Shown in pieces: positions 1-5,865 of a stretch of DNA of 10,188 bases. The DNA comes from an uncultured Clostridia bacterium (GTDB lineage: Bacteria > Bacillota > Clostridia > Oscillospirales > Oscillospiraceae): contig CAMEIK010000024.1 of assembly GCA_945918315.1 (NCBI GenBank), positions 1-10,188 of the forward strand. The letters are read 5' to 3'. The notes under the pieces were generated by a model, which worked only from the letters and a program-made list of their open reading frames with translations, made no database searches and was not told the origin of the DNA. A program made the position numbers and the translations under genes. Position 1 is the first letter of the stretch; each line of letters starts with the position of its first letter.

Positions 1-21
1 GTGAATAGTGAATAGGTGAGG
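1..21. repeat. Edge of a second heptanucleotide repeat tract
   Basis: Plus-strand positions 1-14 are two exact copies of gtgaata, followed by a diverged copy (ggtgagg). The tract is cut by the window edge, lies downstream of the last gene's stop, and shares the 7-nt period of the tract at 5771-5803. Confidence 0.5.
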
Positions 22-36
22 ACGGGCGTATACGGC

Positions 37-1632
37 TTACAGATGGAGAAGCCTTGCGATTTTCTCTCCCTTGGGCAGGAGCAGGCAGTCCTCCCGGGTG
101 ATGGCCTTCATGGAAATCGCGGCGACAAAGTATACCAGCACACCCGCGGCGATGGGCAAACCGCACAGCAGCAGTCTGCTGGAAATGCCCAGATGCTTCA
201 TCCCAAACCATACGCCCCAGCAGAAAACGCCCATAACGCAGGCTGCCAGGAAGGAACGGATCAGGTTGCGCACAATGGAGGGGGTGTGGGGAATCAGCTG
301 CCGGAGAGAAATGAGGTTCAGCACGGAGATCATGGCGTAGCATACCAGCGTGCCAATGGGCGTGCCGAGAATACCGATGTTGGGGTTGCCGGTGAGAATG
401 TACACTGCCAGCAGCTTCAGAAGCCCGCCGCAGAGCATATTGATCACGGGGCGCACAGCATGGCCGTGGGCCTGCATAATGGCGGTGGTCACCAGTACCA
501 CGGAGTCAAAAATAATGGTAATGGCCAGAACGCGCATGAGACTGGTGGCGAGAATCAGCTTCTCCCCGGAGTAAAGCCCCAGCAGGGCGGTAATGGGCTC
601 CGCCAGGACCGCCAGGCCGATGGCGCAGGGCATGGCGATAAGACCGGTGACCCGGGCAGCGGACTCCTCCGTCTGCTGTGCCTCTTCATAACGCAGGAGG
701 GTCAGCTGGCTGGTGATGGCGGGAATGATGCTGATGGTGATAGCGGGGATAAAGGCGCAGGGCATATTGAAAATCGTCTGGGTCATGCCGTAGATGCCCC
801 GGACAACGTCCGCGTTGCTCTGGGTCATGCCGTTGGCCAGAAGCCGTCCCATATAGATTTTGGTTTCCAGCATGGTCAGAAGCTGGAGCCCCGCGGAGCC
901 CAGCGTAATGGGTACCGCGATAATCAGCAGTCCCTTGGCGGTAGCGCCGAAGGAATCTGCCTCCTCATTGGAGCCGGGCAGCAGGCGGTAGCTTTTCCGG
1001 AATACGGAAAACAGGAACACGGAGGAAACAAGGCAGCTTGCGGTGACGCCCAGAATGGCGCCGCCGGCGGCCAGGGGCACACTGCTTGTTGCCCTGAGCA
1101 AAGCCATGGCGGCAAGGATGCCCACCACAAGCTTGACAACCGCCTCCAGCACCTGGGAGACGGAGGTGGGGAGCATATTTCCCTGGCCCTGAAAATACCC
1201 CCGGAAGCTGCTCATGACGCAGATGAGCAGTACGCAGGGGCCGAGGCAGCCGATGGCGGCCCAGGCGTCGGGCTGGTTCTGGAAGGCTGCCAGCTGGCGG
1301 CAGAACACCGTCATAAGCAGGGTCCCGGCAATACCCAGTCCCAGGAAAATCCCCCTTGCGGTGGCATAGACCCGGCGCACCTGGTTGTAGTGGCGCAGGG
1401 AGCTGGCCTGAGAAATCATCCGGCTCATGGCGACGGGGAGCCCCGCGGTGGAGATCATCAGCAGAACGTTGTAAATCTCGTAGGCGGTGTTGAAGTAGCC
1501 GAAGCCCTGGTCGCCGATAATGGCTTTGAGGGGGATCTTATACAGCGCGCCGATGACCTTGACAATGGCGGTGGCCATGGCAAGCAGCGCGGTGCCCTGG
1601 AGAAAATTCTGCTTTTTTTGCTGTTCGGACAT
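37..1632 (-). CDS. SpoVB/MurJ-like polysaccharide (lipid) flippase, MOP superfamily
   Basis: A 531-residue polytopic membrane protein. I count about 14 hydrophobic segments, roughly at residues 13-33, 45-65, 90-110, 122-142, 158-180, 186-209, 232-255, 282-308, 327-350, 364-386, 394-413, 419-442, 457-478 and 484-508, the layout of the MOP flippase superfamily. The sequence FRGYFQGQGNMLPTSVSQ near residues 143-160 is typical of the SpoVB/YabM branch, whose members are thought to flip lipid-linked cell-wall or polysaccharide precursors; SpoVB itself is needed for spore cortex. The ATG is preceded by TAGGAGG with 5 nt spacing, and this Shine-Dalgarno site includes the TAG stop of the upstream amidohydrolase, implying translational coupling. 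It is the last gene visible in the cluster, and no terminator is seen in the 36 nt after its stop. Family assignment is secure; whether it acts in sporulation, as a lipid II flippase or on another polymer cannot be told from sequence. Confidence 0.9.
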   Translation of the reverse strand: MSEQQKKQNFLQGTALLAMATAIVKVIGALYKIPLKAIIGDQGFGYFNTAYEIYNVLLMISTAGLPVAMSRMISQASSLRHYNQVRRVYATARGIFLGLGIAGTLLMTVFCRQLAAFQNQPDAWAAIGCLGPCVLLICVMSSFRGYFQGQGNMLPTSVSQVLEAVVKLVVGILAAMALLRATSSVPLAAGGAILGVTASCLVSSVFLFSVFRKSYRLLPGSNEEADSFGATAKGLLIIAVPITLGSAGLQLLTMLETKIYMGRLLANGMTQSNADVVRGIYGMTQTIFNMPCAFIPAITISIIPAITSQLTLLRYEEAQQTEESAARVTGLIAMPCAIGLAVLAEPITALLGLYSGEKLILATSLMRVLAITIIFDSVVLVTTAIMQAHGHAVRPVINMLCGGLLKLLAVYILTGNPNIGILGTPIGTLVCYAMISVLNLISLRQLIPHTPSIVRNLIRSFLAACVMGVFCWGVWFGMKHLGISSRLLLCGLPIAAGVLVYFVAAISMKAITREDCLLLPKGEKIARLLHL

Positions 1633-1641
1633 AGGTGCCTC

Positions 1642-2964
1642 CTATTTCGGTTCGTCGCCCGCGAAGAGACGGGGGATGGCGTCGGTGGTCAGCTCCTCCA
1701 CGGCGGCTTTCAGGTCGATGGTGGGGAAGCGGCCGTTCTGATAGAGGATCTTTCCCCGGACCATGGTCATGGCCACATCCCCGCCCTTGGCGGAAAACAC
1801 AAGACCGGTGAGGACGTTGTGGCAGGGAATCAGGTGGGGGGCGGAGAAGTCCACAAGAGCCAGGTCCGCGTCCATGCCCACCTTCAGCATGCCGCATTCC
1901 TGGGAGCGGCCCTGGGCCTGGGCGCCGCAGACGGTGGCCATCATCAGGGCGGCGGAGGCAGGCAGGGCGGCAGGATCGCCGCTGCGGGCCCGGACGGACA
2001 TGGCGGCCCCCCGCAGAACCTCAAACATATCCAGGTTGCCGCATTCTACCGCGCCGTCGGTGCCCAGCGCTACATTCATCCCGTTTTTCACAAAGCCGGG
2101 AATGTCAAAGGTGGGCTGCCCATTTTTGGCACAGGCAAGGGGCAGCGCGACGGCGGTGGCTTTGCGGCGGCCCAGAAGCTTCTGCTCCGCCTCCGTCAGG
2201 AAGGAGCAGCCCGCGGCGGTGGCGGGGACGGCAAACATCCGGTGACAGCTTAAAAGCTCCCCCGGCTCCATGCCGGTGCGGTCCAGGCAGGAGTCAACCT
2301 CCCCTTGGGTCCCCGAAAGGTGGAGCTGCATCCCCAGGCCCCGCTCGGCGGCAAAGCCCGCGACGCCCTCCCACAGCCGGTAGTTGCTGGTGTACTCGGC
2401 GTAGATACCGGCGTCGATTTTGATGCGTCCGCCGTCGTAGCCGTGCCACTTGTCGGCAAGGCGCTGGAGCTCTTTGCACTGTTCGTCGGTCTCGAAGTCA
2501 AACTCCTCGTTTTCGTCAATGAAGCGGTAGGCGGACAGCGCCAGATTGGCCTTGATCCCCGCGTCGGCTGCCGCCTGGGCGGTGGCCTCCGGGAAATAGT
2601 ACAGATCCGAAACCGAGGTAACGCCGAAGCGAAGGCACTCGGCAATGGCAATGGTGGCTGCCGCCTTGGCGGCTTTGGAATCCATCTTTGCCTCCCGCTG
2701 CAGCAGGACCTTCAGCGCGTCTGAGGCCCCCAGGTCGTCGGTATAGCACCGCAGGATGGCGGAGGCCAGGTGGGTATGGCAGTTGATAAGGCCGGGGATG
2801 GCCACCATGCCGGTGCCGTCAATAATGGTGTTGGGCTTCTCCTTGGGTGCCTGCCGGGACAGGGAGACGATCTTTCCGCCGTCAATACCTAAGTATGCGC
2901 CGAAGACCACTTCCATGCCGGGGTTCATGGTCACCGCGGTGACATTCGCGATCAAAGTATCCAA
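1642..2964 (-). CDS. TRZ/ATZ-type amidohydrolase, MTA/SAH deaminase-like, with altered active site
   Basis: A 440-residue metal-dependent hydrolase of the amidohydrolase superfamily. The small N-terminal beta domain (DTLIANVTAVTMN), the start of the barrel (PGLINCHTHLAS, His63 and His65), a later barrel His (LHLSGTQGEV, His215), the barrel-8 Asp (ALGTDGAVECGNLDMF, Asp303) and the closing KVGMDADLALVDF segment match the MTA/SAH deaminase and chlorohydrolase branch, which deaminates purine nucleosides or related heterocycles. However, the Glu normally three residues after the third His is Gly218, the His of the usual AHC motif aligns with Gly252 in AAGC, the PHAPYT loop reads IYAEYT (187-192), and the usual NPxSNxKL loop is absent. 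The substrate is therefore unknown. The start is TTG: an AAAGGAAG site lies 8 nt upstream and the first residues fit the family, while the next Met (13) would remove the first beta strand. It lies 18 nt after hemZ, a position where hisS is usual in relatives. Confidence 0.88.
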   Translation of the reverse strand: MDTLIANVTAVTMNPGMEVVFGAYLGIDGGKIVSLSRQAPKEKPNTIIDGTGMVAIPGLINCHTHLASAILRCYTDDLGASDALKVLLQREAKMDSKAAKAAATIAIAECLRFGVTSVSDLYYFPEATAQAAADAGIKANLALSAYRFIDENEEFDFETDEQCKELQRLADKWHGYDGGRIKIDAGIYAEYTSNYRLWEGVAGFAAERGLGMQLHLSGTQGEVDSCLDRTGMEPGELLSCHRMFAVPATAAGCSFLTEAEQKLLGRRKATAVALPLACAKNGQPTFDIPGFVKNGMNVALGTDGAVECGNLDMFEVLRGAAMSVRARSGDPAALPASAALMMATVCGAQAQGRSQECGMLKVGMDADLALVDFSAPHLIPCHNVLTGLVFSAKGGDVAMTMVRGKILYQNGRFPTIDLKAAVEELTTDAIPRLFAGDEPK

Positions 2965-2972
2965 TACGGGTG

Positions 2973-2980
2973 CTTCCTTT
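2973..2980 (-). promoter_or_regulatory. Ribosome binding site for the TTG-started amidohydrolase
   Basis: AAAGGAAG on the minus strand, 8 nt before the TTG at 2964, lying in the 18-nt spacer after the hemZ stop codon. It supports the TTG start, since no ATG lies near it. Confidence 0.6.
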
Positions 2981-2982
2981 CC

Positions 2983-4407
2983 TTACTTGGACAAGTAGGT
3001 TTCAAAAATCTCTTTCTTCTGGGCCAGGGTATCGTCCAGGGCGGTCATGTACTGCTCCGGGAACTTGGGGTTGTGGAAGCGCAGAAGCTTCCCCTCCGGC
3101 AGGTTCACCTTGGTCATTCCGCCGCCGCCCAGGGACAGAACGGTGTGAACCTCCTCCATCATGTAGATATTGTACAGACAGTCCGTTCCGGGCTGGCTCC
3201 AGCCCACGTTTTCAAAGGAACCGGACATGTATTTCTGCCGGTAGAGATAATAGGGGCCGTAGCCCAGCTTGCGCAGGGTGTCCCCGGCGAAGTCCAGCAT
3301 TCCGGCGATGGCCTCCGGGGGCAGGAGCCCCTGCCGGCGCTCCATCAGGTCGGCCCCCTTCTTGAGGGCCAGGGTGTGGACCGTAATATTGGCGGGGTTC
3401 AGGGCCGCCACTTCCTCCAGGCTGTACCGGAAGCCCTCGGGGGTGTCCGTGGGCAGCCCCGCGATCAGGTCCATGTTGATGAGCCGGAAGCCCGCGTCCA
3501 GGGCCTGGGCGTAGCAGCGGCGGATGTCCTGCGCGCGATGGGGCCGGGCGGAGGCCCGGAGGACGCTGTCCACCATACTCTGGGGATTGATGCTGATCCG
3601 GTCCGTCCCGTGCTGCCGCAGGACCCGCAGCTTTTCTGGGTACAGAGTGTCAGGCCGCCCCGCCTCCACCGTAAATTCCAGACAGCCGGAAAGGTCCAGC
3701 TCTCCCCGCAGGGTGTCCAGCAGGGCGGCAAGCTGGGGCGAAGACAGGGTGGTGGGGGTGCCGCCGCCGATGTACACGGTGCGCACCCGCCGTCCGGAGG
3801 AAGCCAGCAGGGAAGCGGTATACCGGATTTCCCTGGTCAGGGCTGCGAGATAGGGCTCTACCAATTCCGTTTTCTTCCCGATGCCCCGGCTGACAAAGCT
3901 GCAGTAGGCGCAGCGGGTGGGGCAGAAGGGAATGCCCACATACAGGGAAATATCCTCCGGCAGCAGCGGTTCCTTTGCCCGGAGGGTTGCCAGGGAGCAG
4001 TCCACCGCCAGGCGGCGGCGCTCCGGGGTCACATAGTATACATCCTTTAAAAGCCGGTCCGCTTCCTTGGGGGTGCGGCCCTCGGACAGGTATTTGGTGG
4101 TGATTTTCGTGGGGCGAACCCCCGCCAGAGCCCCCCAGGGGGGAGCACCGGGAAGCAGAGGCAGGGCAGCGGCATAAAAAGCCTGCTGCAGGGCTCTGCG
4201 GCGCAGCCGCACGGTTTCTTCACTTGCTTTGATCCGCCGGGAGGCCCGGCTTGTCCTGCCGTTCAGGGTGACGGAGGCACCGGCGGTGATAAAGGTTTTG
4301 CCCCGGGACAGAGTGGAGACTGCCGTTCCCGCTTCCTCCGGAAACAGGGCCAGCATCAGCTGCTCCACGGCATAGCGGTCCTCGTGACCGCGGAGGGTCA
4401 GTTCCAT
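2983..4407 (-). CDS. hemZ: HemZ, oxygen-independent coproporphyrinogen III dehydrogenase family, radical SAM
   Basis: A 474-residue radical SAM protein. Residues 1-150 form the N-terminal region particular to HemZ, including WGALAGVRPTKI near 91-102. The radical SAM core begins at YVGIPFCPTRCAYCSF: Cys162, Cys166 and Cys169 are the CxxxCxxC ligands of the [4Fe-4S] cluster. GGGTPT (214-219) is the SAM-binding glycine motif, and ISINPQSM and DLIAGLPTD follow as in the HemN/HemW/HemZ group. Length and architecture match Bacillus HemZ (about 500 aa). The family name implies conversion of coproporphyrinogen III to protoporphyrinogen IX in the cytosol, but many anaerobes carry this gene with no haem pathway; no haem gene is seen here, so the true substrate is open. 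The ATG has AGGAA 9 nt upstream in a 14-nt spacer after the metallo-hydrolase gene. The hydrolase-hemZ pairing next to relA-dtd is a familiar Clostridia arrangement. Confidence 0.9.
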   Translation of the reverse strand: MELTLRGHEDRYAVEQLMLALFPEEAGTAVSTLSRGKTFITAGASVTLNGRTSRASRRIKASEETVRLRRRALQQAFYAAALPLLPGAPPWGALAGVRPTKITTKYLSEGRTPKEADRLLKDVYYVTPERRRLAVDCSLATLRAKEPLLPEDISLYVGIPFCPTRCAYCSFVSRGIGKKTELVEPYLAALTREIRYTASLLASSGRRVRTVYIGGGTPTTLSSPQLAALLDTLRGELDLSGCLEFTVEAGRPDTLYPEKLRVLRQHGTDRISINPQSMVDSVLRASARPHRAQDIRRCYAQALDAGFRLINMDLIAGLPTDTPEGFRYSLEEVAALNPANITVHTLALKKGADLMERRQGLLPPEAIAGMLDFAGDTLRKLGYGPYYLYRQKYMSGSFENVGWSQPGTDCLYNIYMMEEVHTVLSLGGGGMTKVNLPEGKLLRFHNPKFPEQYMTALDDTLAQKKEIFETYLSK

Positions 4408-4421
4408 GGCGTACCGTTCCT

Positions 4422-5009
4422 TTACAGATAGGGATTATACATTCTTTCTTCGTCCAGCGTGGAGCCGGGACCGTGGCCGGGGTGGAGGGTAAGGTTCTCG
4501 GGAATTGCCGCCAGCCGTTTCAGGGAAGCCCGCATAGCCCCCATATTCCCGCCGGGCAGGTCGGTTCTGCCGCAGGAGCCGGCAAAGAGGGTGTCCCCGC
4601 AGAAAAGGTCGTTTCCAAGCCCCAGGCACACGGAGCCGGGGGTGTGGCCCGGGGTGTGGAGCACCCGGAAGGAAAGGCCCGCTTCCGTCACGGTGTCCCC
4701 CTCGCCGTAGGTGTCCGTATAGTAGATGGGCCCGGCGGTGAGCCTGGGGGGCATGGACAGATCGTCGGGGTGGATATACACCCGGCAGTCCGTTTCGGCG
4801 GCCAGATCCCGGACCCCGCCCACATGGTCAAAGTGGCCGTGGGTCAGGAGAATCGCCTCCAGCTTTAGCCCCTCTTCTTCCAGCCGGGACAGGAGAAACG
4901 CCGGCTCGTAGCCCGGGTCAATGAGGACGCACCGGGAGGAAGCTTCCTGCCGGAGTAAATAACAGTTGGTTTGATAATCCCCCAGGGGGATAGTCTCAAT
5001 CACGGGCAT
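4422..5009 (-). CDS. Metallo-beta-lactamase-fold hydrolase, glyoxalase II-like (YcbL type)
   Basis: A 195-residue cytosolic protein with the complete metal site of the glyoxalase II-like group: THGHFDH (56-62, the HxHxDH motif), HTPGHTPGS with His122, Asp139 in FCGDTLF, and His179 in HPGHGPGST. The GDTLFAGSCGRTDLPGG segment (138-154) is characteristic of the short YcbL-like hydrolases, which lack the C-terminal substrate-binding helices of true GloB, so this is probably a thioesterase-like or hydroxyacylthiol hydrolase with unknown physiological substrate. The ATG has an AAGGAGG site with 6 nt spacing inside the 14-nt spacer after dtd. The gene is commonly found between dtd and hemZ in Clostridia, but a functional link to D-aminoacyl-tRNA proofreading or to HemZ has not, to my knowledge, been established. 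Length is normal for the group and no defect is seen. Confidence 0.92.
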   Translation of the reverse strand: MPVIETIPLGDYQTNCYLLRQEASSRCVLIDPGYEPAFLLSRLEEEGLKLEAILLTHGHFDHVGGVRDLAAETDCRVYIHPDDLSMPPRLTAGPIYYTDTYGEGDTVTEAGLSFRVLHTPGHTPGSVCLGLGNDLFCGDTLFAGSCGRTDLPGGNMGAMRASLKRLAAIPENLTLHPGHGPGSTLDEERMYNPYL

Positions 5010-5023
5010 TGGGTGCCTCCTTA

Positions 5024-5488
5024 TCAGGCCCTCCGGGGGCCGGTCAGTTCGTCGGTGTCGAGAATCAATGTCACGGGCCCGTCGTTTATGGATTCCACCT
5101 GCATGTCCGCGCCGAAGCGGCCGTGCTGGGGAGGGTAGCCCAGTTCTTCGCAGATGGCAAGGAACCTTTCGTAGAGGGCTTCTCCCAGCTCCGGACCGGC
5201 GGCGCCGGCAAAGCTGGGGCGGCGGCCCTTGCGGCAGTTGCCGTAGAGGGTAAACTGGCTCACCACCAGCACGGAACCTCCCACCTGCTCCAGTCCCAGG
5301 TTCATTTTCCCGTTTTCGTCTTCAAAGATCCGCAGGCCCAGGGCCTTTTCCGCCAGAATCCGGCAGGTGTCCTCCGTGTCCTCCGGGCCCACGCCCAGCA
5401 GGATCAGAAAGCCTTTGCCGATTTCTCCCACGGTTTCCCCGTCAATGGAGACGGAGGCGGATGTTACTCTTGTGAGAACCGCCCGCAT
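5024..5488 (-). CDS. dtd: D-aminoacyl-tRNA deacylase
   Basis: A 154-residue protein (family about 145-150) that hydrolyses D-amino acids, and glycine mischarged on tRNA-Ala, from tRNA, keeping D-residues out of translation. Both signature motifs are intact: SQFTLYGNCRKGRRPSF begins at Ser77 (SQFTL, 77-81), and NDGPVT (135-140) carries the Gly-cisPro pair that enforces chiral selectivity as a cross-subunit motif of the dimer. GRFGADM (123-129) is the usual intervening loop. The ATG is preceded by GGGAGG located inside the 3' end of the small membrane protein gene, whose stop lies 3 nt upstream, so translation is probably coupled. Following relA with dtd is a widespread Firmicutes arrangement, though here the small gene and a repeat-like gap intervene. 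Confidence 0.96.
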   Translation of the reverse strand: MRAVLTRVTSASVSIDGETVGEIGKGFLILLGVGPEDTEDTCRILAEKALGLRIFEDENGKMNLGLEQVGGSVLVVSQFTLYGNCRKGRRPSFAGAAGPELGEALYERFLAICEELGYPPQHGRFGADMQVESINDGPVTLILDTDELTGPRRA

Positions 5489-5491
5489 GGA

Positions 5492-5749
5492 TCAGTCCTC
5501 CCGCGCTTCTTCGCCGGAGGAAGTGTCCTCTGACTTTTCTTCTTCGTCGCCGGTCATCCGTCCGGCGGAGCTGCCGGTGCTATTGTTGCCGTTGTTGCTG
5601 CCGATGGTCACGGTTTTCCGGGGGCTCAGCAGCATGCCCATAAGAACACCCGCCAGAGTGCAGGCGGCAACGCCCAGAACCAGCTCCCGCTTGTTGACGA
5701 TCACAGAGCGGTCCAGGGAATTCCAGAACTTTTCCAGCTTCTTACCCAT
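5492..5749 (-). CDS. Small single-pass membrane protein of unknown function
   Basis: An 85-residue protein that I do not recognise as a named family. A basic N-terminal segment (1-21, with KK at 3-4 and KR at 20-21) precedes one hydrophobic helix (about 23-41, ELVLGVAACTLAGVLMGMLL), then a basic SPRK (42-45), an NGNNSTG stretch, and an acidic, low-complexity tail (about 68-85, rich in Glu, Asp and Ser). With positive charge on both sides of the helix the orientation is ambiguous. It looks like a membrane-tethered protein with a disordered acidic tail rather than an enzyme; the helix followed by SPRK resembles the general look of YtxH-type small proteins, but I would not assign it. The gene is supported by a good GGAGG site 7 nt before the ATG, by a spacing of only 3 nt to dtd, and by carrying the dtd ribosome binding site in its 3' end. 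Confidence 0.78.
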   Translation of the reverse strand: MGKKLEKFWNSLDRSVIVNKRELVLGVAACTLAGVLMGMLLSPRKTVTIGSNNGNNSTGSSAGRMTGDEEEKSEDTSSGEEARED

Positions 5750-5756
5750 ACGATAA

Positions 5757-5761
5757 CCTCC
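5757..5761 (-). promoter_or_regulatory. Ribosome binding site of the small membrane protein gene
   Basis: GGAGG on the minus strand, 7 nt before the ATG at 5749 and just downstream (in transcription order) of the heptanucleotide repeat tract. This is the main evidence that the 85-codon frame is translated. Confidence 0.7.
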
Positions 5762-5770
5762 GTTTTTGAG

Positions 5771-5803
5771 AGTTGACAGTTGAAAGTTGAAAGTTGACAG
5801 TTA
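5771..5803. repeat. Heptanucleotide direct-repeat tract
   Basis: Four full and one partial tandem copies of a 7-nt unit read on the plus strand as agttgac, agttgaa, agttgaa, agttgac, agtta. The unit is not a multiple of three, lies outside any gene, and is unlike the GC-rich surroundings. It resembles the short tandem heptad tracts I recall as dispersed intergenic repeats in gut Clostridia, but copies elsewhere in this genome cannot be checked here. Confidence 0.8.
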
Positions 5804-5865
5804 TGGTGTCGCTGCGCGACGGATTGGAATAAAACGTGGCTGGCCGCCCCCTACGGTCAATTGCG
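5804..5865. repeat. Repeat-like intergenic block with small hairpin and GC-rich remnant
   Basis: Between the relA stop and the heptad tract. Positions 5808-5812 (gtcgc) and 5816-5820 (gcgac) form a perfect 5-bp stem with a 3-nt loop. A GC-rich run at about 5836-5853 (gtggctggccgcccccta) looks like a degraded form of a longer palindromic element. Neither part is followed by a convincing T-run in the direction of transcription. The block, together with the adjoining heptads, fills most of the only gap over 20 nt between genes. Assigning it to a dispersed repeat family is from memory and unverified. Confidence 0.45.

Noticed and set aside
16..2253. A 745-codon open frame on the plus strand opposite the flippase and amidohydrolase genes
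   Set aside because: It runs antisense through two well-supported genes and across their junction. Its product is a Gly/His/Gln-rich string with no domain, as expected when GC-rich third positions remove stop codons from the opposite strand.
1642..2964. Amidohydrolase as a pseudogene
   Set aside because: The frame is full length, has a proper ribosome binding site, keeps all metal ligands and the terminal domain, and is translationally coupled to the next gene, so decay is not the simplest reading.
3073..4050. A 325-codon plus-strand open frame opposite hemZ
   Set aside because: It covers the conserved radical SAM region of hemZ in antisense and has biased composition; no independent start signal is seen.
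5771..5803. CRISPR array
   Set aside because: The repeat unit is 7 nt with no spacers and no cas genes nearby.
5808..5853. Possible rho-independent terminator after relA
   Set aside because: The hairpin stem is only 5 bp and is followed by accataac rather than a T-run; the GC-rich block before the short T-stretch cannot form more than a 3-bp stem around its loop.
5855..5860. TTGACC on the minus strand as a -35 box for an internal promoter
   Set aside because: The only T-rich hexamer downstream (TTTATT) is about 21 nt away, too far, and the CATAAC further on has no matching -35 at 16-18 nt.
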